Of a DNA stretch of 37,479 bases, positions 1 through 8,829 are shown piece after piece. This stretch comes from Tannerella sp. Its GTDB lineage: Bacteria > Bacteroidota > Bacteroidia > Bacteroidales > Tannerellaceae. The DNA lies in contig JAISMO010000141.1 of the NCBI GenBank assembly GCA_031276675.1, positions 1 to 37,479 on the forward strand, written 5' to 3'. How positions within the stretch are numbered: the first letter of the stretch is position 1; every line of letters begins with the position of its first letter. A program made the translations under genes and the position numbers. The notes under the pieces are model-generated. The model saw only the letters and a list, made by a program, of their open reading frames with translations, did not search any database and was not told the DNA's origin.

Positions 1-399
1 GTGGAATGTTACTACTACGAATTTAAAATCGGCTACTTCGTGGCTCGCATCATCGACGGCATGTTCGTCATCCTCACCTTCCTCCTGATAACGCACAGCA
101 GTACGCCCGAAGGCCGGAAACTGTCCCAGCTTACCGGCCTGAAACGCGACGACATAAAGTTCCTCGCTATCGACGACCTCAAAACGCTTATCAACTCGGA
201 TATTATATACGACGATCGCATCTCCAGAATATTCACCGAGGCCGGCTGCGAATCTATCCTCGAAATGAACTCCGAAGTGAGTATGGGCGACTTCTACTGG
301 CTGTGGGACGCATCAAAACAAAACTCCGAACTGTCGAAACTTATCGCCGAATATATCCAGCTCGGCGATAAAGACGAAGATTATTTCGAAAACGAATGA
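1..399 (+). CDS. Hypothetical protein, probably 5'-truncated by the window edge
   Basis: The frame is open from the first base of the window to a TGA stop and encodes at least 132 residues. The GTG at base 1 may be an internal codon, because the window starts there and no upstream signal can be seen. The N-terminal part has a strand-like hydrophobic stretch (DGMFVILTFLLI) followed by THSSTPEG. This faintly recalls the last strands of RelE/HigB-like toxins, but the charged, helical C-terminal half does not fit that family well, so no function is assigned. It converges on the FAD-dependent oxidoreductase gene with about 40 bases between the two stops. Confidence 0.5.
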   Translation: MECYYYEFKIGYFVARIIDGMFVILTFLLITHSSTPEGRKLSQLTGLKRDDIKFLAIDDLKTLINSDIIYDDRISRIFTEAGCESILEMNSEVSMGDFYWLWDASKQNSELSKLIAEYIQLGDKDEDYFENE

Positions 400-438
400 G
401 GCGGGAGGGAGGATTTGCCGTTGATTGCTGCGACGGTT

Positions 439-2307
439 TCATTTTTCCTCTTCGCAAATCATCCGCAGCACGTCCCGGCGGGTTGTGCGGCCGGGTTCGG
501 CGGCAGACAGTGTTCGTTTGCCCATCCGGCGCCAGTGGCTTAGCGTTTCGCTGTCGACGGGTTCGTCCAGGCGCGCTTCCCAGCCGGGGAGGTAGCCTTT
601 GAGACCCATCTGCTGCACCAGCGGAAAGTCCGCATCCGTATACGGTACATCCCGATAATAAATCAGTGTGGCCTGCTGTGCGACCAGGCTGTTCTGCAAC
701 TTGTCGATCGGGACGTTACGCACCTTCAGCCCTTCCTCTATTGCCAGGGCCGCGGCGATGCCCGCGGCCTGTCCGAGCGCCATCCAGCAGGGTTCCATAC
801 GCAGGGTGGAGAAACCGATGTGCGAACCGGAAACGGGTACGGGGAGCAGGAGGTTGTCTGTTTCGCACGGTGTTATCACGCCGTAGGGCACGGTGTACAC
901 GGCCGAAGGATAGCTGATAAATCCATCCAGATGGACGCGTCCGGCTTCACGTTTGCGCACGGCGTGGGAATCAAGCGCGTAGTGGCTGGCGGTAATACTG
1001 CTTTCATGCACGGGCGGGCGTCCGCCGGGTGTAACCGGCATGGCATCGCCGGCGGTAAAGAAGCAGGCACATTCAAAACGGCGGCCTTCGCGGACGTATA
1101 CCTGACGGGGGAAGTGGCCGTTGTCGACATATTCATCCGCAGCCCAGCCCCATTCCCGTGCGGCTTTGCGGAAGTGTGCGGGCAGGGCGGAGTCGTTCTG
1201 TGCAAACCATAAAAGGCCTTCGGTATATGTGCGCAGGCGCTGAGCGAAACGGTCGCGCCATTCCCATGAAGAGGTCGGCCAGGGCCAGTTTTCTTCCGGA
1301 AGGTCGGTCGAGACGAAGGCATCGTGCTGGTTGTTGGCGTCGGTTTTGGCATTGGGCACGTGCACGATGTTCGTAATGCGGTGGATTCCCCAGCGGTCGC
1401 CGGGCAACGCGGAGGGCTGTCCGGAAGCGATGCGGCGGCGGTTTTCTTCCCTCATCCCGTCCGTGATATCCAGCATGGCGACGTTGGTCGTACGTCCCGC
1501 CCAGACGTCGTCGGCGATGGAGGCATATTCTTCGCGACTGTAGCGGGCCGGCTTGCTGACGGGCACGCGGTTGGCGGGACGGTTGGTCAGGCAGAGGCGA
1601 TAGTTGTAGGACTGTACGGCGTTATCGGCCTGAAAGGTCGAACCGTCGGCTTCCGGGCCGTTCCAGTATTTGTAGACACGTCCGGCGCCGGGTTCGCCGA
1701 ACTCGTCGCGTCCTTCGCGTCCGATGCGGAAAGGCACGCCTGCCGCGGCGCCCAGATCGCCTTCGTAGGTGGCGTCGAGGAAGACGGCGCCTGCATAGAT
1801 TTCCGTTTCACCCGTCTCGCGGTTCCGTATGCGGATGCTTTCGATCCGGTTGTCGCGCAGGGTGACGTTCGCGTCTTCGGCATCAAACTGGCGCATCTTC
1901 CGTATGGTAATCCTGTCGCTGTGTTCGGCCAGCATCCCGTCGAAAACCCTGGCGCCGACCGACGGCTCGAAATGGTAGCCGTCGCTGCACAGTTTCACCT
2001 GTTCGGAGGCTTCGCCATAGGTATCCACATAATGTTGCCGTACCCTGTCCACAAATTCGCGAAACAGTCCGGTCGTGGCGTCGCGCGTGGCGATGTCCGT
2101 TGCGCCCAGCCCGTTGGCAGGCAGTCCGCCGATATAACCCGTCCGCTCCAGAATCACGGAATGTTTTCCCATCCGGGCCGCAGCAATAGCCGCCATGATA
2201 CCTCCCGGATTGCCTCCGACAATCACCAGATCATATTTTGTCTGCGCCAGGAGGCCTGCGCTTGCCACTAATAAGAGGGATAATCCCCATCCTTTTCTTC
2301 TTCTCAT
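439..2307 (-). CDS. Secreted FAD-dependent oxidoreductase
   Basis: The likely product is a 622-residue exported flavoprotein of the FAD-dependent oxidoreductase family (PF12831 type). A positively charged start (MRRRKGWG), a hydrophobic core and AGLLAQ form a signal peptide. Directly after it comes the dinucleotide-binding beta-alpha-beta motif YDLVIVGGNPGGIMAA, then an acidic/basic strand (HSVILERTGYIGG). The C-terminal half carries the conserved substrate-domain stretches, e.g. LLLPVPVSGSHIGFSTLRMEP and ALGQAAGIAAALA. The ORF track starts 29 codons earlier, but that extension lacks a signal peptide and overlaps the gene upstream, so ATG at 2307 is preferred. Proteins of this family often sit near polysaccharide-use genes in Bacteroidota, but no such neighbour is seen here and the substrate is unknown. 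The gene upstream (hypothetical) ends 25 bases before it, suggesting cotranscription. Confidence 0.85.
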   Translation of the reverse strand: MRRRKGWGLSLLLVASAGLLAQTKYDLVIVGGNPGGIMAAIAAARMGKHSVILERTGYIGGLPANGLGATDIATRDATTGLFREFVDRVRQHYVDTYGEASEQVKLCSDGYHFEPSVGARVFDGMLAEHSDRITIRKMRQFDAEDANVTLRDNRIESIRIRNRETGETEIYAGAVFLDATYEGDLGAAAGVPFRIGREGRDEFGEPGAGRVYKYWNGPEADGSTFQADNAVQSYNYRLCLTNRPANRVPVSKPARYSREEYASIADDVWAGRTTNVAMLDITDGMREENRRRIASGQPSALPGDRWGIHRITNIVHVPNAKTDANNQHDAFVSTDLPEENWPWPTSSWEWRDRFAQRLRTYTEGLLWFAQNDSALPAHFRKAAREWGWAADEYVDNGHFPRQVYVREGRRFECACFFTAGDAMPVTPGGRPPVHESSITASHYALDSHAVRKREAGRVHLDGFISYPSAVYTVPYGVITPCETDNLLLPVPVSGSHIGFSTLRMEPCWMALGQAAGIAAALAIEEGLKVRNVPIDKLQNSLVAQQATLIYYRDVPYTDADFPLVQQMGLKGYLPGWEARLDEPVDSETLSHWRRMGKRTLSAAEPGRTTRRDVLRMICEEEK

Positions 2308-2332
2308 ACAAGATTGGTTTACTGTTTTATTT

Positions 2333-3022
2333 TCAAATTTCTTCTTTTTCCCGATCCGGTTGCTGCCGTCTGCGGACGGCGGCGCTGATGACATTCCGGG
2401 CGTTGAAATAAGCCTCGTAAAAGTCCGGCTCAGGCGCCTCGAACAGGCTCATCAACCGGTCCAGCCGGTCGTTCAGGAGCGTATCCGTGTCGGCAAAGAG
2501 ACGCACGAGACTCTCTGCGGCCGTTTTCGTTTCCGCAACGGACTGTGGCGCGGCCATCCGGTTTTCATGGCGGCTGACGGCCGTTTCCAGTTCGTAAATG
2601 GCGCCGACCGAAATGCCATATGCTGCAATAGTGTCGGCGTGTGCCAGCGCCTCGGTATGAATGCGGCGGGCTATACTCAACTGTTCGTTGCCGGACAACC
2701 AGTACAGCAGGCTTTTTGTCACGCTTATTCTGGACCGCATCGCTGTGTTGTTTGTGTCTGCCGCCAGTACGGACAGCACGTTTGCCATCGTTACGACCCG
2801 GTTTACAAGCGCCGTTTCCGATGCGTTTTTCTCATTGATAATTTCCTGCAACGCTGTTTTTGACTGTACTTCTCCCAGTCGTTCCATCTCCTTTGTTATA
2901 TGCTTCAAATCGTTCACGGTCTTTATAAAAGCCGGAATATCCGTATAGAGAACTTCATGCTCGTCCAGTACACGGATTACGGTCTGAAGCATATTCAGCT
3001 TTGCAATCTGTTTTTCCGTCAT
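2333..3022 (-). CDS. Hypothetical helical protein
   Basis: This is a 229-residue protein without a signal peptide or membrane segment, predicted by eye to be nearly all alpha-helical (long amphipathic runs such as TALVNRVVTMANVLSVLA and IHTEALAHADTIAAYGISVG). ATG at 3022 (MTEKQIAKLNML) is chosen over the track start 19 codons upstream, because the upstream residues look like translated leader and the downstream sequence starts cleanly. I do not recognise a named family. Its position 25 bases before the FAD oxidoreductase suggests a two-gene transcript but gives no functional hint. The C-terminus is basic and polar (RRRQQPDREKEE). Confidence 0.65.
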   Translation of the reverse strand: MTEKQIAKLNMLQTVIRVLDEHEVLYTDIPAFIKTVNDLKHITKEMERLGEVQSKTALQEIINEKNASETALVNRVVTMANVLSVLAADTNNTAMRSRISVTKSLLYWLSGNEQLSIARRIHTEALAHADTIAAYGISVGAIYELETAVSRHENRMAAPQSVAETKTAAESLVRLFADTDTLLNDRLDRLMSLFEAPEPDFYEAYFNARNVISAAVRRRQQPDREKEEI

Positions 3023-3278
3023 GGTTTTTAATTTTAATTTTGAAACAAAAAATCCTTGATGCTGCAAATGTAACGGCAATAAACAAAATTCCCGTCAAAT
3101 CATCCAAATCTTTTTTTTGAAGCGCCCCGGAGAGGTTACCGGCTGTTGAAGCCTCATCCCTCCGGCAACGGCGAAACCGGACGGAAGCTCAAGCTGCCGC
3201 ACAGGCTTTAGCCCGGATTTTTTCACCGTCCCGGTTTCCACGGACGGAAGGGAAGCCATCCGCCATGTGCATTTTTTC

Positions 3279-3470
3279 CGCCGCAGGCTACGGGAAAGGA
3301 ACCGACCATGTCATTTTTTTCGCCGCAGGTTGCGGGAGGAAAACCGACTATGTCATTTTTCTCGCCGCAGGCTGCGGGAAGAAAACCGACCATGTCATTT
3401 TTCCGCCGCAGGCTGCGGGAGGAAAACCGACCATGTCGGCAAGGTTGCGGGAAGAAAAATGCACTGTGCG
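3279..3470. repeat. 42-bp tandem repeat array 1
   Basis: Four units begin at 3279, 3321, 3363 and 3404 (spacing 42, 42, 41), followed by a degenerate partial unit. Each unit starts with the odd palindrome CCGCAGGCTGCGG (variants in the first two units) followed by GAAGAAAACCGACCATGTC and a T-tract. The array lies between the 3' end of waaA and the 5' end of the helical hypothetical gene. Because 42 is a multiple of three, all frames stay open and give 14-residue repeats in the ORF track; I treat those ORFs as artefacts. The rest of the gene-free stretch 3023-3579 holds nothing else I recognise. Confidence 0.9.
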
Positions 3471-3579
3471 GATTTCGGTCGGGCAAGTCCGGGCTATCCG
3501 GACGTCTGCGCCCTGTACACCTCCGGCGCCTCCGGAAAAGAAGGAGCCGTCAAATGCCGAAAACGGGTATGCGGATTCG

Positions 3580-4818
3580 TTATTTTCCGGCAAAGGATAT
3601 TTCGCTAAAGATTTTTTCAGCTGCGCCGCTGTTTCGCTGCACGTAGTCGCCGGCCATCCGGCCTGCGTTCCGGCAGGATTCCGGATGGAGATGCCATTCG
3701 CTGATCCGGGCCGCCAGCGCGGTATTGTCCGTCACGCAGAAACCTCCTCCGGCAGCGATCAGTTCTTTGGCTTCACGGAATTTCCGATAATTGGGACCGA
3801 ACAGCACCGGAATGCCGTACACGGCCGCCTCCAGTGTATTGTGGATGCCTTTCCCGAAGCCTCCGCCGATATAGGCAATCCAGCCGTAGCGGTAGATGGA
3901 CGAGAGCAGGCCGAAACTGTCGATAATCAGGCAGTCCTTGTCGGCAACGGACTGGTCGTTCGTTTCCGAAAGGCGGATGGAAGGGCGGCTGAGTCTGGAT
4001 TCGATGTCCATCAGGTGGGCGCGGTGAATCTCGTGAGGGGCAAGGATGAGTTTAAACTCCGGATGGGCATTGAAACAGGACAGGAGCAGTTCCTCGTCCT
4101 GCGGCCAGGTGCTGCCGGCCACCACTACCGGCCGTCCATCGCCGGCAAACTGTTCGACTGTCGGCAGCAAACGCGCCTGACGCTGTACGGCCAGCACGCG
4201 GTCGAAACGCGTATCGCCGCAGACGCTCACGTTCGTAATGCCGTGCGCGGCCAGCAGACGTTCCGAATCCCGGTTCTGCACAAACAGGCGGTCGAAACAG
4301 CACAGCGCTTGCAGATACCATCGGCCGTAGCATTTGAAGAAGATCTGTTCGGGGCGGAAAGCGGCGGAAATCAGGTAGGTCGGGATGCGGCGGCGTTTCA
4401 GTTCGGAGAGATAGTTCAGCCAGAATTCGTACTTGATGAAGATGGCCATGGCCGGGCGTGCCAGGTTGAGGAACTTCTTCACCTTGTAGGGCGTGTCGAA
4501 GGGCAGGTAGCAGATGACGTCCGCGCCGTCATAATTCTTGCGCACCTCGTAGCCGGAGGGCGAAAAGAAGGTCAGCAGGATTTTATATTCCGGACAGCGT
4601 GCTTTCAACAGCTCCATCACTGGACGCCCCTGCTCGAACTCGCCCAGCGAAGCGGCATGAAACCAGACGTAGCGGGCATTGCGGTCTATCCTTTCACGCA
4701 GAATGCCGTTCGTGTACCACTGTCCAAGGCGCGTCAGGCGCGCCTTGCGCATGAAAAAGGAAGCCACCTCCGTCGAGAAGGCGTACATGTGCAGTGCAAA
4801 GGTATAGAGGATATTCAT
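3580..4818 (-). CDS. waaA: 3-deoxy-D-manno-octulosonic acid (Kdo) transferase
   Basis: This 412-residue protein matches the family that transfers Kdo from CMP-Kdo to lipid A precursor (lipid IV-A) at the inner membrane. An N-terminal hydrophobic anchor (MNILYTFALHMYAF) is followed by the conserved WFHAASLGEFEQG block, whose glutamate at residue 60 lies at the catalytic position of the family. The C-terminal GT-B half shows VVAGSTWPQDEE, LAPHEIH and YIGGGFGKGIHNTLEAA, which form the CMP-Kdo binding region. Length is normal for the family. It begins only 3 bases after the gltX stop, so the two are very likely cotranscribed. The 42-bp repeat array lies about 110 bases past its stop. Confidence 0.95.
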   Translation of the reverse strand: MNILYTFALHMYAFSTEVASFFMRKARLTRLGQWYTNGILRERIDRNARYVWFHAASLGEFEQGRPVMELLKARCPEYKILLTFFSPSGYEVRKNYDGADVICYLPFDTPYKVKKFLNLARPAMAIFIKYEFWLNYLSELKRRRIPTYLISAAFRPEQIFFKCYGRWYLQALCCFDRLFVQNRDSERLLAAHGITNVSVCGDTRFDRVLAVQRQARLLPTVEQFAGDGRPVVVAGSTWPQDEELLLSCFNAHPEFKLILAPHEIHRAHLMDIESRLSRPSIRLSETNDQSVADKDCLIIDSFGLLSSIYRYGWIAYIGGGFGKGIHNTLEAAVYGIPVLFGPNYRKFREAKELIAAGGGFCVTDNTALAARISEWHLHPESCRNAGRMAGDYVQRNSGAAEKIFSEISFAGK

Positions 4819-4821
4819 GCC

Positions 4822-6330
4822 TTATTTCAAAACCTCGATGGCCCGCTGGATGCGCCGGATGGATTCCTCCTTGCCGAGGGCTTCGGTGATGTGGAAAATC
4901 TGCGGCCCGATGCCGGCGCCTGCCAGCGCCAGCCGGACGGCGTTCATGATATGGCCCAGGTAATATCCTTTGCGGGCAATCCACGCTTTCACCGTTTCTT
5001 CCGTCCCTTCCACGTCGAACGGTTCGCACCCCGACAGCACCTCGACCAGTTCCGACAGCTGAGTCGCACTGTCTTCTTTCCAGCGTTTGGCGCGTGTCTT
5101 TTCGTCGTACCGTTCCGGCGCAACAAAGAAATAGTACGTCTGCTCCCACAGGTCGGACACAAAACTGACACGCTCCTTCATCATCCCGACAATCTTCTCC
5201 GCGTATGCCGGGTCGACCTCAGTCACCCCGTGGCGTGCCAGCACCGGCATAAACAGCGTCGCAATGTCGCGGTTGTCGCGCTTCTGAATATACTGATGGT
5301 TGAACCACTTGATCTTTTCACAGTCAAACTTCGCACCGCTTCGGCTGCACCGGCTCAGGTCGAAACTATCAATCAGTTCCTGCAGGGTCATCACCTCCCG
5401 GTCGTCGCCCGGGTTCCAGCCCAGCAGCGCCAGAAAGTTCACAACCGCTTCAGGCAGGTAGCCGCTCTCACGATAGCCGGACGACACTTCTCCGCTTCCG
5501 GGGTCGCGCCATTCCAGGGGGAAGACGGGGAATCCCAGCCGGTCGCCGTCGCGCTTGCTGAGCTTGCCGCCGCCGTCGGGCTTCAGCAGGAGCGGCAGGT
5601 GCGCGAATGCCGGCATGGTATCCGCCCATCCCAGATAGCGATACAGCAACACGTGCAGCGGCGCGCTCGACAGCCATTCCTCGCCGCGGATGACGTGCGT
5701 GATCTTCATCAGCCGGTCGTCCACGATGTTGGCCAAATGGTAGGTCGGCAATCCGTCGGTCGACTTGAACAGCACCTTGTCGTCAAGAATGGAGGAATGA
5801 AAGACTACTTCGCCACGAATCAGGTCGTTGATGCGGATATCTTCGCCGGGGTCGACCCTGACGCGCACCACAAAGGGATGTCCGGCGTCCTTCAACGCGT
5901 TCACCTCGCCGGCCGGCAGGGTCAGCGAATTGCGCATCTGTCCGCGCGTGGAGGCGTCGTACTGGAAATTGGGTATTTCTTTGCGTTTGGCTTCCAGTTC
6001 CGCTGGCGTGTCGAACGCGAGGTAGGCCCGGCCGGCATCCAGCAGCCGGTCGACGTATTGCCTGTAAATCTCTTTCCGTTCGCTCTGGCGGTAGGGGCCA
6101 TACGCGCCGCCGTAGCCGACGCCCTCGTCAAAGGGAATCCCCAGCCACCGGAAGGCGGCAATGATATAAGCTTCGGCGCCGGGCACGAAACGCTGCGAAT
6201 CGGTGTCCTCTATCCGCAGAATCATCGCGCCTCCATGCTGTTTGGCAAACAGGTAATTGTACAGCGCCGTGCGGACGCCGCCGATATGCAGCGGGCCAGT
6301 CGGGCTGGGAGCAAAACGCACTCTCACCAT
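4822..6330 (-). CDS. gltX: Glutamate--tRNA ligase
   Basis: This is a 502-residue class I aminoacyl-tRNA synthetase that charges tRNA-Glu in the cytoplasm. The start [18 protein letters not shown] carries the HIGH-class motif, and [13 protein letters not shown] carries the KMSKS-equivalent loop. The intervening Rossmann and stem-contact regions ([20 protein letters not shown]) are all present, and the C-terminal anticodon-binding helical bundle is complete. The ORF track extends 42 codons upstream, but ATG at 6330 gives the canonical N-terminus. A TACTTTTG promoter-like box lies about 65 bases upstream. waaA follows after 3 bases. Confidence 0.97.
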   Translation of the reverse strand: MVRVRFAPSPTGPLHIGGVRTALYNYLFAKQHGGAMILRIEDTDSQRFVPGAEAYIIAAFRWLGIPFDEGVGYGGAYGPYRQSERKEIYRQYVDRLLDAGRAYLAFDTPAELEAKRKEIPNFQYDASTRGQMRNSLTLPAGEVNALKDAGHPFVVRVRVDPGEDIRINDLIRGEVVFHSSILDDKVLFKSTDGLPTYHLANIVDDRLMKITHVIRGEEWLSSAPLHVLLYRYLGWADTMPAFAHLPLLLKPDGGGKLSKRDGDRLGFPVFPLEWRDPGSGEVSSGYRESGYLPEAVVNFLALLGWNPGDDREVMTLQELIDSFDLSRCSRSGAKFDCEKIKWFNHQYIQKRDNRDIATLFMPVLARHGVTEVDPAYAEKIVGMMKERVSFVSDLWEQTYYFFVAPERYDEKTRAKRWKEDSATQLSELVEVLSGCEPFDVEGTEETVKAWIARKGYYLGHIMNAVRLALAGAGIGPQIFHITEALGKEESIRRIQRAIEVLK

Positions 6331-6395
6331 ATACTGAGTCTTAAAATATAAAAAATCAACATACCAACGATTCAAAAATTTGCCGGAATCCGGCG

Positions 6396-6403
6396 CAAAA
6401 GTA
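6396..6403 (-). promoter_or_regulatory. Putative -7 box (TACTTTTG) for gltX-waaA
   Basis: On the minus strand the sequence reads TACTTTTG, which fits the Bacteroidales -7 consensus TAnnTTTG. No clear TTTG -33 box is present at the right distance. It would give a leader of roughly 60 bases before the gltX ATG. Confidence 0.4.
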
Positions 6404-6507
6404 CGTTTTTTTCCTCTTCTGTGCTTTTTTTTGCGTACATTTCGCCCCGAAAACAAAAAGGAGGAGAATGTAGTTTTAATTATGCAACCGGTATATATCT
6501 GTTTTAT

Positions 6508-8547
6508 ATGAAATCAAAAAAATCAACCATTCAGGCCATTGTCTATTTCACTATAGCGGCACTGGTGATCGCTTATTTTTTTCCGCGCGAAGTGAAATTC
6601 CGCTATCAGTTTTATGAAGGAAAACCCTGGAAATATGATCTGCTCACGGCGCCCGGCGATTTTCCCATTTATAAAACCGACGACGAAGTCAGGGCGGAAA
6701 AAGACAGTATCCGGCACCGCTTCGGCCCGTATTACCGCATGAATCCGGACGAAAAGACGGAGCAGATCGAAAAACTGCGCGCCGGCTATGCGGGTTTGCT
6801 CAACAGGCAGACAAAGGAAACACCCTACCTGAGATACATCGAAAACCAGTTGAACCGGTTGTATGACAAGGGCATCCTGCCGGTGCAGCAGCTTGAGAAC
6901 CTGAAAAGGGAAAATTTCAGGCAGGTATATGTCGTGAAAAACAATGTGGCCGAACTGTGGAATACGGCCGATTTCCATACGGTCGAATCGGCCTGCGAAC
7001 GGATCGTGAGCGACTTGCCCGTATCGCTGGACGCAGACGTCCTGGCTTCCTTTCACGTGGCCGACTACCTGACCGAAAACCTGACCGAAGACAGGGACAT
7101 GTTCGAGAAAATGCTGAATGAGCAGTTGAAGCATGTCTCCCTTTCGAACGGGATGGTGCAGGCCGGCGAACGGATCGTGGACCGTGGGGAAGTGATCGAT
7201 CACAAAATCTACAACATGCTCCGTTCGCTCAAGACCGTTCACGAATCCAAATCCGCCGGTAATCGCCGGCTGATCTGGATCGGGCAACTCGTCCTGGTCT
7301 TCGGCATTCTTTTATGCTGCGGACTGTATATGGCTACTTTCTGTCCGGAAATATTCTTCCGTCGGCGCAACCTGCTTTTCACGCTGCTGTGCATGATTGC
7401 GTGCTGCCTCCTGTCCGAAATCTTCGCCAAGCATGACCTGTTCAACCTGTATATCCTGCCCTTTGCGATTGTACCCATTGTGGTACGGACGTTTTTCAAC
7501 TCGCACACCGCCCTGTTTACGCATCTGATTACGGTCCTGCTCTGTTCGCTGCTGGCGCCCTTCCCGCACGAGTTCCTGCTCCTGCAGATACTGGCCGGAG
7601 TGGTGGTTATTTTCAGTCTGAAGGAATTGACGCAGCGTTCACAACTGGTGCGGTGTTCGATATTCATCTTTGTGACCTATGCCCTGGTATATCTCAGTCT
7701 GTCGCTCTATCAGGAGGGCGACCTGGGCAAAATCCGCTGGATCATGTTTCTCTACTTTGGCATCAATCTGATTCTGCTGCTCTTCTCCTATACCCTGATT
7801 TACATTGTCGAAAAGCTGTTCGGATACACTTCGCCCATTACGCTGATCGAACTGTCGAACATCAATACGCCCATACTCAAAAAACTTTCGGAGACCTGTC
7901 CGGGCACGTTTCAACATTCCCTTCAGGTCTCGATCCTGGCCTCCGCTGCCGGTTCGGAAATCGGCGCCGATACGCAACTGATCCGTACCGGCGCCCTGTA
8001 TCACGACATCGGGAAGATGACTCATCCAGCCCTTTTCACCGAAAACCAGAAAGGCGGCATCAATCCGCATCGGGACATGCCTTTTGAAAAAAGCGCCCAG
8101 TTGATCATCCATCATGTAACGGAAGGCGTCAAAATCGCCGAAAAGGCGTCGCTGCCCAAGGCAGTCATTGACTTTATCCGGACACACCACGGTACGGGAA
8201 AAACAAAATATTTCTACAACTCCTTCCGGAATGCCTTTCCGGATGTGCCGGTAGACGAAAAACTGTTTACCTATCCCGGCCCGAATCCTTTTTCGAAGGA
8301 GACGGCTATCCTGATGATGGCCGACTCGGTGGAAGCGGCCTCGCGCAGCCTGAACGAATACACGGAAGAAAAACTCCGGGCACAGGTCGACAAACTCGTG
8401 GACGGCCAGCTGGCCGACGGCCTGCTGAAAAATGCGCCGCTGACTTTCCGCGAAATTGAGATGATCAAGAACTCGTTTGTAGAGAAACTGAAAACAATGT
8501 ATCACACACGCATCAGCTATCCCGATCTGGCGGTAACCAAACCGTGA
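6508..8547 (+). CDS. 7TM-HD membrane phosphohydrolase (PgpH-like, probable c-di-AMP phosphodiesterase)
   Basis: This 679-residue protein has the three-part layout of the 7TMR-HD family. First comes a single N-terminal membrane helix ([16 protein letters not shown]) followed by an extracytoplasmic 7TMR-HDED region. Then comes a block of about seven membrane helices beginning at [21 protein letters not shown]. Last is a cytoplasmic HD domain with [18 protein letters not shown] and [10 protein letters not shown], which supply the metal-binding histidines and aspartates. PgpH of Listeria, with the same architecture, hydrolyses cyclic di-AMP; that activity is inferred here. ATG at 6508 is chosen because the 29 codons before it in the track are leader-like. 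It is divergent from gltX, with about 180 bases between the two starts. Confidence 0.9.
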   Translation: MKSKKSTIQAIVYFTIAALVIAYFFPREVKFRYQFYEGKPWKYDLLTAPGDFPIYKTDDEVRAEKDSIRHRFGPYYRMNPDEKTEQIEKLRAGYAGLLNRQTKETPYLRYIENQLNRLYDKGILPVQQLENLKRENFRQVYVVKNNVAELWNTADFHTVESACERIVSDLPVSLDADVLASFHVADYLTENLTEDRDMFEKMLNEQLKHVSLSNGMVQAGERIVDRGEVIDHKIYNMLRSLKTVHESKSAGNRRLIWIGQLVLVFGILLCCGLYMATFCPEIFFRRRNLLFTLLCMIACCLLSEIFAKHDLFNLYILPFAIVPIVVRTFFNSHTALFTHLITVLLCSLLAPFPHEFLLLQILAGVVVIFSLKELTQRSQLVRCSIFIFVTYALVYLSLSLYQEGDLGKIRWIMFLYFGINLILLLFSYTLIYIVEKLFGYTSPITLIELSNINTPILKKLSETCPGTFQHSLQVSILASAAGSEIGADTQLIRTGALYHDIGKMTHPALFTENQKGGINPHRDMPFEKSAQLIIHHVTEGVKIAEKASLPKAVIDFIRTHHGTGKTKYFYNSFRNAFPDVPVDEKLFTYPGPNPFSKETAILMMADSVEAASRSLNEYTEEKLRAQVDKLVDGQLADGLLKNAPLTFREIEMIKNSFVEKLKTMYHTRISYPDLAVTKP

Positions 8548-8760
8548 AAACCGGGACTTTCCGGTGATCGGCTGGTGAAACCCTTCGAATGGCGCCGGAT
8601 GCAGTGTAACAGGGGTGATTACAATGCAGCGCCATACGGGGGTTGCGCCGTCCGTAGCGGAATTTGCAGGAATGGCCCTGCCCGCGTATGCGTTTTCCTT
8701 GAATGAAAGAATGGTCGTTTTCGGAGAGTTGTAAAATATTTTTAAAAACGCGGACGAGCC

Positions 8761-8791
8761 TTTTCTATTCAAGAAAAAGTCGCTATATTTG
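8761..8791 (+). promoter_or_regulatory. Promoter for ppdK (TTTT-N19-TATATTTG)
   Basis: A perfect -7 box TATATTTG at 8784-8791 is preceded at 19 bases by TTTT, close to the TTTG -33 box of Bacteroidales housekeeping promoters. Transcription would start about 30 bases before the ppdK ATG. The remaining gene-free bases from 8548 to 8760 show only a short ACCGG/CCGGT hairpin just after the HD gene stop, without a U-tract. Confidence 0.6.
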
Positions 8792-8829
8792 CAACTTCGA
8801 GATAGCAAAATTACCAAAACATAAATTAA

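Noticed and set aside
3279-3470. CRISPR-like array
   Set aside because: The 42-bp units are repeated over their whole length with no unique spacers, and no cas genes are present.
3265-6351. 1028-codon plus-strand ORF opposite waaA and gltX
   Set aside because: It is a shadow of two well-recognised genes on the other strand, favoured by high G+C codon use.
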